A stretch of DNA of 64,000 nucleotides from Deltaproteobacteria bacterium. Lineage in GTDB: Bacteria > Myxococcota_A > Polyangia > Nannocystales > Nannocystaceae. The stretch is taken from assembly GCA_016709225.1 (NCBI GenBank), contig JADJEE010000012.1:3391501-3455500 (forward strand), given 5' to 3'. The notes below the pieces were generated by a model. It had not been told where the DNA came from. It saw nothing but the letters and a program-made list of their open reading frames with translations, and searched no databases. Below are positions 58,025 to 64,000 of the stretch, one piece after another (position 1 is the first letter of the stretch; the number at the start of each line of letters is the position of its first letter). The translations under genes and the position numbers were made by a program.

Positions 58025-59122
58025 TCACCAGCCCGGCGGAAGCGACGCCCCGGCGGGCGTCGGCGCGACGAAGATGCTGTCGGCGAGGTCGACGAGGTCG
58101 GGGTCGTCGTGGTCGAAGTAGTCGTCGCGGCCGAGATCGAGCTGCAGCCCACCGGGCTCGTAGACGCCCCACGCCGGGTCACGCTGGCCTTCGCGCGGCG
58201 AGTACATGAGATCGGTCCACGACATCGCGGCGCCGTCGTCGTAGGCATGGCCGCTGGCGTGCTCGTGGGGCGCGAGCAGGTCGACCGCGCCGAGGGTGTG
58301 CATGAGCTCGTGCAGCATCGCGTAGTCGACGTAGGCCGGCGCCGCGTCGGGCTCGCCCCACGGCTCGCTGGTGCAGGCGGGGAAGCCCGGGATCTGCCCG
58401 CCCAGGTACATCGCGGCCACCTGGTCGACGATGAGCGGTGGATAGGCACCGCCGCCGCAGGCGTACTCGCTCGAGCCGCCGTAGTAGACCGCGTAGATCT
58501 TGCTGGGCGCGAGCAATCCCGCCAGCAGCAGCTCCTGCTCGATGCGATCGCGTACGTAGGCGAAGCCGGTCTCGACGTCGGCGATGGCGGCCGTGCCGTG
58601 CATCTGCGCATCGGTTCGCGACAGACGCACGAAGCCGATGTCGAGCGCACCACCGGCGGTGTCGAGACGCAGCTGGCGATCGTCGGTCTGACCCCGCAGC
58701 CACGTGGTCCAGCTGCGCACCGAGTCGCAGATGCGATCGTTGGTGTCGAGCGCCTCGTCGTCGCCGTCGGAAGGCAACACGTACATCACGCGGATCTGCG
58801 GCGCGTCGTCATCGTCGGGGCGGTCGTCCTCGCTGCGATCGATCGGGCACGTCGGCACCATCGGGATCTCGCCGCCGGTGCTGTCGCTGCTGCCGCTGCT
58901 GCCGTCTGCCTCCGACGTGCCGTCGACGGCGGACGAGGCCGTGGTGGTGGTCGACTCGGTCATGCCCGCGACGGTCGTGCTCGAGTGGCCGACATCCGAG
59001 GTGTTCGCGCTCTCGGCGGGATCGATGCCGGTCAGCGGCGTGACGATCCCGCAGCCCAGCGCGACCCCCCACGGCAGCACGCAAGCGACCGTACGCCGCG
59101 TGCGGGCGCTCCCGGCCGTCAT
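58025..59122 (-). CDS. Zinc-metalloprotease-like lipoprotein
   Basis: 365 aa from the ATG at 59122, four bases inside the methyltransferase gene end. Signal peptide with lipobox VALGC, Ser/Thr/Gly spacer to about residue 85, then a domain with IRVMYVLPSDGDDEAL, KIYAVYYGG, and the zinc motif LHELMHTLGAVD (HExxH with a Gly helix turn), followed by His residues of APHEHASGHAYDD and the turn SWTDLMYSP, which looks like a Met-turn. It resembles metzincin-like peptidases. Predicted to be surface-attached and proteolytic; substrate unknown. Confidence 0.75.
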   Translation of the reverse strand: MTAGSARTRRTVACVLPWGVALGCGIVTPLTGIDPAESANTSDVGHSSTTVAGMTESTTTTASSAVDGTSEADGSSGSSDSTGGEIPMVPTCPIDRSEDDRPDDDDAPQIRVMYVLPSDGDDEALDTNDRICDSVRSWTTWLRGQTDDRQLRLDTAGGALDIGFVRLSRTDAQMHGTAAIADVETGFAYVRDRIEQELLLAGLLAPSKIYAVYYGGSSEYACGGGAYPPLIVDQVAAMYLGGQIPGFPACTSEPWGEPDAAPAYVDYAMLHELMHTLGAVDLLAPHEHASGHAYDDGAAMSWTDLMYSPREGQRDPAWGVYEPGGLQLDLGRDDYFDHDDPDLVDLADSIFVAPTPAGASLPPGW

Positions 59123-59907
59123 CGCGTTTCGTCCGCGGGGCGCTCGAAGATCATGACGAAGTTCTCGCGCAGCAGCGCGGGCGTGTCCACCAGGCGGAAG
59201 CCCGCGCCTTCGATCTCGCGGCGGAACTGCTCCGGATCGGCGCGGACGTGCTTGCGCATCCATGCATCGACGCCCGCCCGCGTGCGGTCGTAGTCGACCA
59301 CCACCAGGCGCGCGCCGGGGCGCAGCGCTCGATGCAGGTCGGCGAGGTAGGTCTGCGGCAGCTCGAGGTGGTGATAGGCGTCGCACAGGAACGCGACATC
59401 GACGCTGTCGGCGGCCAGGCCGCTGTGACGCTGGTCCGCGACCACGGTGGTGATGTTCTCGAGCCCGGCCTGTGCGGCGCGCTCGGCGATGTGTTCGCGG
59501 AAGTAGGGCTGCACGTCGACGGCGAACACGCGGCCGCGGGGGCCGACACGACGGGCGAACTCGAGGGTGAACAACCCGGTGCCGGCGCCGACGTCGGCGA
59601 CCACGTCGCCGGGCGCGAGCGCGAGCGCGTCGACGATGCGGGTGCGGTGATCGAAGACCTCTCGGCCTTCGCGCTCGAAGCTGTCCCAGTCGCTGGCGTC
59701 GCGACGGGCATAGCGCTCGTTGATGCGCACTGCGACCGGGTCGGGCGACTCGCTCGGCACGCTCGCATCGCTGCGGGGTGCGAGCGCGCTCGAGGTCGGG
59801 CTCGGCTCCGACGCTGCGGTCGGCGGCGTCGGGCCCGGGGCTGCGGTCGGCGCGGTCGAGCCGCACGCCACGAGCGAGGCCAGCAGCCACGATGCCGCTC
59901 GCATCAC
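59119..59907 (-). CDS. Class I SAM-dependent methyltransferase with lipoprotein signal
   Basis: 262 aa from the ATG at 59907, overlapping the upstream EI24-like gene (ATGA). The N-terminus (MMRAASWLLASLVACG) is a lipoprotein signal followed by a Pro/Thr/Ala linker. The Rossmann methyltransferase starts about residue 80: VVADVGAGTGLFTLEFA (motif I), FAVDVQ, ADQRHSGL, VAFLCDAYHHLE and RPGARLVVVDYDR. Nothing in the cofactor motifs is missing, so an exported enzyme needing cytoplasmic SAM is a puzzle. A cytosolic protein from a later start is possible. The gene lies between EI24-like and protease-like genes, all overlapping. Confidence 0.8.
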   Translation of the reverse strand: MMRAASWLLASLVACGSTAPTAAPGPTPPTAASEPSPTSSALAPRSDASVPSESPDPVAVRINERYARRDASDWDSFEREGREVFDHRTRIVDALALAPGDVVADVGAGTGLFTLEFARRVGPRGRVFAVDVQPYFREHIAERAAQAGLENITTVVADQRHSGLAADSVDVAFLCDAYHHLELPQTYLADLHRALRPGARLVVVDYDRTRAGVDAWMRKHVRADPEQFRREIEGAGFRLVDTPALLRENFVMIFERPADETR

Positions 59908-60644
59908 GCCTGCTCCCCGTCGATCGCGTCGACGACCACGCGTGCGATGCCGGCCTGCGCCAGCCCGAACACCAGCGGGCCCACGAGCGGGATCGCCATC
60001 ACGAACGTGAACGGCAGCGCGAAGCCCAGCAGCCGCGACTGGTGCCGGCGCAGGAGCTCGCGCTGCGCGGCGCGATCCAGGCCGCGCTTGTCGAAGTAGG
60101 GATCGAGCAGCTCCCAGGCCAACGCGATCGCGCTGCGCCAGGTCTGCAGCACCGGGCCCAGCACCGAGCCCACCACGGGCACGAACGACAGCACGAACAG
60201 CGCCACCGTCAGCGCGACGAAGATGCCGAGGCGTAGGAGCGCGTCGGCCAGCGATCGCGCCAGCGGCAGGCCCGGCGCGGCCGCCAGCTCATCGGCGCGC
60301 GCCGGCGCGATGACCCGCATCCCGGCCAGGAACACGCGCTCGCCGAGGAAGGGGAAGAGCGCCTGGATCAGGAACATCGCCACCACCGGCGCGCTCAGCA
60401 GCACCATCGCGATGCCGGCCAGGCGCAGCAGCACCATCATCGCGATCTGCCACCAGGTCCCGTCGTCGACGCGCGTCCACGCGATCACGGTCCACACGCC
60501 GGCGACGTCCAGCGCCGTGGTGATCGCCAGCAGCACCAGCGCCAGCGAGGCGTAGGTCCGCCGGACCTCGGGGCTGCGCCACGCCGTGCGCACGCCCTCG
60601 CTGGCGCTGCGCATCCCGAGCACGAGTTCGGAGGTGGTCTTCAT
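59904..60644 (-). CDS. EI24/CysZ-like multi-pass membrane protein
   Basis: 246 aa from the ATG at 60644. Four or more hydrophobic helices (YASLALVLLAITTALDVAGV, MMVLLRLAGIAMVLLSAPVVAMFL, LGIFVALTVALFVLSFVPVVGSVL, GFALPFTFVMAIPLVGPLVFG) and a long amphipathic region WRSAIALAWELLDPYFDKRG. This helix arrangement, with the reentrant Pro/Gly segments VPVVG and IPLVGP, is typical of the EI24 domain of CysZ sulfate channels. A SulP transporter gene is next upstream on the same strand, which fits anion transport. Confidence 0.82.
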   Translation of the reverse strand: MKTTSELVLGMRSASEGVRTAWRSPEVRRTYASLALVLLAITTALDVAGVWTVIAWTRVDDGTWWQIAMMVLLRLAGIAMVLLSAPVVAMFLIQALFPFLGERVFLAGMRVIAPARADELAAAPGLPLARSLADALLRLGIFVALTVALFVLSFVPVVGSVLGPVLQTWRSAIALAWELLDPYFDKRGLDRAAQRELLRRHQSRLLGFALPFTFVMAIPLVGPLVFGLAQAGIARVVVDAIDGEQA

Positions 60645-60673
60645 CGGGGTTCGTGGGCGGTGGGGGAATGGGC

Positions 60674-62446
60674 TCAGATCTGCGGGCTGAAGCGGGCCGC
60701 CTCGCTGTCGGCCGACTTGGCGCCCGCGCGAGGAATGAGCGTGCAGTCGGGGAACGCCGACACCTTGCACTGCATTTCGCAGAAGTCGCGCGAGATGCGG
60801 GCCATCAGAGTCGGTGCCGCCTCGATGATGGTGCGGTGGAGGTTGCCCTCGCCCAACAGGTCGCACAGGCCGGTGCGCACGAGGAGGTCGCGGACCGGCC
60901 CGATCGGACCGATGAGGTGGATGTCGTTGCCGCGCTCGCGCAACGAGACGGTGAGGTTGCGCAGCGACTGCACGGCGGTCGCATCGACGTCGGCGATGCC
61001 GGAGCAGTCGATGGCGATGAGCACCATGTCGGGGCGTTCGGCCAGCATGCCGTGCACGCGATCCTCGAGGAAGCGCGCGTTGGCGAAGTACAGCGGTGCG
61101 TCGAGGCGCAGGATGCCGACCTGAGGGCAGGTCTCGACCGCGAAGCGCTGGCTGTTGCGGTAGACCATCGAGCCCGGGATGCGGCCCAGCTCGGCGGTGT
61201 GCGGCGTCGCGGTGCGCACCACGAACAGCACCAGCGCGACCACGAGCCCCGCCGCGAGGCCCTCGACCAAACCGACCACGAGCGTGATGACGAACGTCAG
61301 CACCATGGTGGCGGCGTCGCTGCGATGCGTGCGCCAGATCGCTCGGGCCTCACGGAGATCGACGAGCTGCAGCGCGCCGTGCATGACGATGCCCGCCAGC
61401 ACCGCCATCGGCAGCACCGCGAACGAGGGCCCGATGGCAAACACCGCGACCATGACCCCCACGCCCGCCAGCACGCCGGCGACGCGGGTGCGTGCGCCGG
61501 ACTGCATGTTCACCACCGTGCGCGCGAGGCTGCCGGAGGCCGGCAGCGGGCCCACCAGCGCGGCCGCGGCGTTGCTCAGCGCCAGACCCCACAGCTCGCG
61601 GTTCGGATCGATGCGCTGTCGCTGCTTGACCGCGAGCGCCTTCGCGATCGCGACCGACGAGCCGTAGCCCACGATCGCGACCGACAGTGCGGTCGGCAAC
61701 AGTGCCCGGAGCTCGGCGAGGCCCGGAGATGGCCACGCGAAGCTCGGCAGCGATCGCGGCACCGAGCCGACCACCGGCAGGCCGCGGCTGGGCAGATCGA
61801 GCGCCCACGCGGTGAGTCCCGCCGCCACGCATGCGAGCAGTCCCGCGGGCACGCGCCGCTGCAGGCGCGGCATCACCACGAGCACGGCGATGGTCGCGAG
61901 ACCGAACGCCAAGGTCAGCAGCGACGCGTGGCCCAGGTGCAGCAGCGCGGGCCACGGATTGCTGGCGGTCGCGTCGCGGGCGACGTCCTTGGGGAAGCCG
62001 CACAGCGGCTTGAGCTGGCTGGCGGCCGTCACCAATGCACCGGCGGCGTTGAAGCCGATGATGGCCGGGTGCCCGAGGAAGTTGGCGATGAAGCCCGCGC
62101 GCGCGAGCGCGAGCGCGAGGTAGATCGACGCCACCATCATCGTGAGCACGATCGCGAGCTCGCCGTAGCGGGCGCTGCCGGGCTCCGCGAGCGGTTGCAG
62201 GCCGCTCGCGACCAGCAAGCAGATGATCGCGACGGGCCCCACCGCCAGGTACGGGCTCGATCCCCGCAGCGCGTAGCCGAGCGGTGCCGCGGCGGCGCAG
62301 AACAGTCCCGCCGCCGGCGGCAGTCCGGCCAGCATCGCGTAGGCCATCGCCTGCGGGATCAGCAGCGCCAACACGCTGAGCGCGGCGAGCATGTCACCGC
62401 CGCGTGCACCCCCGTGGGCTCCGCCGCCGCTGCCGGTCGTGCTCAC
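60674..62446 (-). CDS. SulP-family anion transporter with STAS domain
   Basis: 590 aa from a GTG at 62446 overlapping the mobA stop (GTGA). N-terminal membrane domain of about twelve hydrophobic segments with SulP landmarks (ALLIPQAMAYAMLAGLPP, LVGPLPASGSLARTVVNMQSGARTRVAGV split over two segments). A C-terminal STAS domain follows from about residue 440 (VGILRLDAPLYFANARF, IAIDCSGIADVDATAVQSL). Transports sulfate, bicarbonate or a related oxyanion; coupling to mobA raises the possibility of molybdate (speculative). A ~40-residue tail with two Cys follows STAS. Clear family member. Confidence 0.92.
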   Translation of the reverse strand: MSTTGSGGGAHGGARGGDMLAALSVLALLIPQAMAYAMLAGLPPAAGLFCAAAAPLGYALRGSSPYLAVGPVAIICLLVASGLQPLAEPGSARYGELAIVLTMMVASIYLALALARAGFIANFLGHPAIIGFNAAGALVTAASQLKPLCGFPKDVARDATASNPWPALLHLGHASLLTLAFGLATIAVLVVMPRLQRRVPAGLLACVAAGLTAWALDLPSRGLPVVGSVPRSLPSFAWPSPGLAELRALLPTALSVAIVGYGSSVAIAKALAVKQRQRIDPNRELWGLALSNAAAALVGPLPASGSLARTVVNMQSGARTRVAGVLAGVGVMVAVFAIGPSFAVLPMAVLAGIVMHGALQLVDLREARAIWRTHRSDAATMVLTFVITLVVGLVEGLAAGLVVALVLFVVRTATPHTAELGRIPGSMVYRNSQRFAVETCPQVGILRLDAPLYFANARFLEDRVHGMLAERPDMVLIAIDCSGIADVDATAVQSLRNLTVSLRERGNDIHLIGPIGPVRDLLVRTGLCDLLGEGNLHRTIIEAAPTLMARISRDFCEMQCKVSAFPDCTLIPRAGAKSADSEAARFSPQI

Positions 62447-63102
62447 GGGTGTGCCACCCAGTGGGCCCGCGCGAGCACCAGCTGCTCGGGCGTGTTGCAG
62501 CAGCGCAGCGCGCCCGGGTCGGGCAGGTTGGCGGCGTCGACGTGCGTGGCCGCCAGCGCCGCGTAGAGTCCACGCAGCGCGCGCTCACCCGCGGCGAGCA
62601 GCGCCACCGCCGTCGCGAGCGCAGCGGCAACGCGCACCGCACCGCTGGTCGCGTGGACGATCGCGGTGCCGTCGTCGCGTTGCCCGCCGGTGGGTACCAC
62701 CGCCCGCGCATCCCCGCGCTCGAGCGCCTGCAGCATCGCCTCGACGTGGATCGTGCTCAGCCACGCGGCATCGCAGGCGCCGAGGTAGGCCACCTCCGCG
62801 CCGCGCTCGAGCGCCGCGCGCAGCCCCGCCACGGTCCCCGCCAGCGGACCGCTCGGGCCGCCGTCGTCGTCGTCCACGCGGACCGTGCCGACCGGCAACA
62901 CCGGCAGCGACACGCCGCGTCGTCCGACCGCGATGACGCGCGGACATGCGGTCTGGGCGATGCGACACACCCGGTGCAGCAGCGGCTCGGCGCCTGCGCC
63001 CGGCGCGTCGTCGTCATCCACCGTCCGGAGCCACGCCTTGTCGCGGCCCATGCGGCTCGATGCACCACCCGCGAGGATGACGGCTGCGCGTCTCGAAACC
63101 AC
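62443..63102 (-). CDS. mobA: Molybdenum cofactor guanylyltransferase
   Basis: 219 aa from a GTG at 63102 (MVSRRAAVILAGGASSRMG). Nucleotidyltransferase fold: the signature LAGGASSRMGRDKAWL binds GTP and Mg, then a VDDDDGGPSGPLAGTVAGLRA segment with the conserved GPLAG, and LGACDAAWLS in place of the usual CDxPxL. It attaches GMP to molybdopterin to make MGD for formate-dehydrogenase-type enzymes. fdhD, needed to activate such enzymes, lies 0.5 kb away. The weakened CDxP motif is a deviation. MobA or the MocA/MobB branch cannot be fully separated. Confidence 0.85.
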   Translation of the reverse strand: MVSRRAAVILAGGASSRMGRDKAWLRTVDDDDAPGAGAEPLLHRVCRIAQTACPRVIAVGRRGVSLPVLPVGTVRVDDDDGGPSGPLAGTVAGLRAALERGAEVAYLGACDAAWLSTIHVEAMLQALERGDARAVVPTGGQRDDGTAIVHATSGAVRVAAALATAVALLAAGERALRGLYAALAATHVDAANLPDPGALRCCNTPEQLVLARAHWVAHP

Positions 63103-63175
63103 GTCTTGCGTGGACGAGGGTCCGCCCTCACGACCCGGGAATCAAGCGCCGCGGCCGTGTTAGCATCGCGCGACG

Positions 63176-63559
63176 ATGAAGCTGAGGATTCGCGGCGATG
63201 CCCTGCGTCTGCGGCTCTCGCAAGGCGACCTCGAGACGCTGGTCGAGGCCGGCGAGGTGATCGACACGGTGCACTTCGGCGCCTTCGCGCCCACGCTGCG
63301 CTACGTGCTGCGGGCCGACGACGGCGCGGCGAGCCTGGCGGCGTCCTTCGACGGGGCCGCGATCGTCGTCACGCTGCCGCGCGCGTGGGTGCTGCGCCTG
63401 GCCGACACCGACGAGGTCGGCGTGCGCGGCGAGCAAGCCATCGACGCCGCGCGCACGCTGTCGCTGTTGGTCGAGAAGGACTTTCGCTGCCTGGTCCCGC
63501 GTGACGGCGAGGACGACAGCGACGGCTTCGGTCGGCCCGCGGGTGAGGGCGCGTGCTGA
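63176..63559 (+). CDS. DUF7009-like small protein
   Basis: 127 aa from the ATG at 63176 (MKLRIRGDALRLRLSQGDL); a TAGCAT hexamer at 63161-63166 lies nine bases before. Start residues and pattern match small proteins found beside fdhD/mobA in other bacteria (DUF7009, inference from pattern). There is no signal peptide; it ends with an acidic, Asp/Gly-rich tail and a terminal Cys. It probably belongs to formate dehydrogenase maturation by location; function unknown. Confidence 0.7.
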   Translation: MKLRIRGDALRLRLSQGDLETLVEAGEVIDTVHFGAFAPTLRYVLRADDGAASLAASFDGAAIVVTLPRAWVLRLADTDEVGVRGEQAIDAARTLSLLVEKDFRCLVPRDGEDDSDGFGRPAGEGAC

Positions 63560-63563
63560 CGGC

Positions 63564-64000
63564 TCACGGCGCGGCGATGCGCTGGGCGCCGGCGTAGACG
63601 CAGGCCCGATCCCCACGCACGAAGCCGACGAGCGTGACGCCGCTGGCGCGCGCGAGCTCGACCGCGAGCGAGGTCGGGGCCGAGACCGCGACGATCACCG
63701 CGATGCGGGCGGCGAGGGCCTTCTGCACCACCTCGAAGGACGTGCGCCCGGAGACCACCAGGACCAGGTTCGACCATGGCCACGGCAGCGCCTGCGCGGC
63801 CCAGCCGACCAGCTTGTCGATCGCGTTGTGGCGCCCGACATCCTCGCGGATCGCGAGCACGGTGCCGTCGGGCCGACACAGCGCGGCGCCGTGCAGACCC
63901 CCGGTCGCGTCGAACGTCGGCTGGCCGGCGCGCAGTCGCTCGGGCAGCGCACAGATCTCGGTCATGGTGATGCGCATGGCGTCGTCGAGCGGCGGCGCGC
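63564..64000 (-). CDS. fdhD: Sulfurtransferase FdhD, 5' end missing
   Basis: The last ~145 residues of FdhD; the gene continues beyond the window's right edge. Conserved segments: FDATGGLHGAAL, REDVGRHNAIDKLVGWA, LVVSGRTSFEVVQKA, VAVSAPTSLAVELA and GVTLVGFVRG. FdhD passes sulfur from IscS to the Mo cofactor of formate dehydrogenase and is needed for its activity. The catalytic Cys loop (CxxC) would be in the missing N-terminal half. Neighbouring mobA supplies the guanylated cofactor. Confidence 0.92.
   Translation of the reverse strand, partial: APPLDDAMRITMTEICALPERLRAGQPTFDATGGLHGAALCRPDGTVLAIREDVGRHNAIDKLVGWAAQALPWPWSNLVLVVSGRTSFEVVQKALAARIAVIVAVSAPTSLAVELARASGVTLVGFVRGDRACVYAGAQRIAAP

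Noticed and set aside
57876..58172. Arg-rich frame between the VWA and protease-like genes
   Set aside because: Biased composition and overlap with the real protease-like gene; the intergenic part is only ~156 bp.
56724..59293. Long plus-strand frame (part of a frame opening at 56015) as a new large gene
   Set aside because: It spans several minus-strand genes with good signal peptides and motifs; its translation is low-complexity.

Overview
The window is very GC-rich with strong G/C bias at third codon positions. Gene content points to a predatory or social member of the Myxococcota, probably Nannocystaceae-like: five Hanks-type Ser/Thr kinases in the first 29 kb (four with long TPR tails), a gmx1-type sigma factor, many lipoproteins with Ser/Thr/Gly-rich spacers, MopE-like and choice-of-anchor domains, and von Willebrand (VWA) lipoproteins. 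This assignment is inference from gene content. I saw no rRNA, tRNA or CRISPR array.

Layout. 1-8955: a 5'-cut trypsin-like protease coupled to a substrate-binding-like protein, small secreted or cytosolic proteins, a TPR-kinase divergent from an ECF-type sigma factor, and a secreted trypsin-like lipoprotein. 8956-15703: a Ser/Thr kinase running into a photoactive-yellow-protein (PYP)/V4R photosensor gene, a flavin monooxygenase and another TPR-kinase. 15787-29188: a beta-helix lipoprotein, a type-B carboxylesterase, a zinc-finger TPR-kinase, a glycoside-hydrolase-like lipoprotein gene broken by an intact IS3-type element, and a sigma factor overlapping a fifth kinase. 29266-35827: a membrane-protein operon with one broken frame, then two paralogous VWA lipoproteins around a MopE/anchor-L protein. 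35809-44554: a two-component system, an AtpI-like protein, hemL, a cysQ-like phosphatase, a Spy-like lipoprotein and gyrA.

46729-56723 is a carotenoid locus in three blocks: crtI-crtB-acyltransferase (+), crtD-crtC-glycosyltransferase (-), and crtE plus a fused lycopene-cyclase/CrtU gene (+). Read together, the genes make lycopene, close one end to a beta ring, aromatise that ring, and hydrate, desaturate, glycosylate and acylate the other end. This predicts a monocyclic aryl carotenoid glycoside ester, similar to green sulfur bacterial hydroxychlorobactene glucoside esters and to myxobacterial myxobactin esters. Three promoter-like sites sharing a TAGA core and a 16-bp spacer precede the three blocks.

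56720-64000: a VWA lipoprotein, a zinc-protease-like lipoprotein, a methyltransferase with a lipoprotein signal, an EI24/CysZ-like membrane protein, a SulP transporter coupled to mobA, a DUF7009-like protein and the 3' part of fdhD.

Three junctions (about 10.2, 30.46 and 52.05 kb) show good protein in two frames with no proper stop or start between. They may be consensus indels, true frameshifts, or unusual translational couplings.
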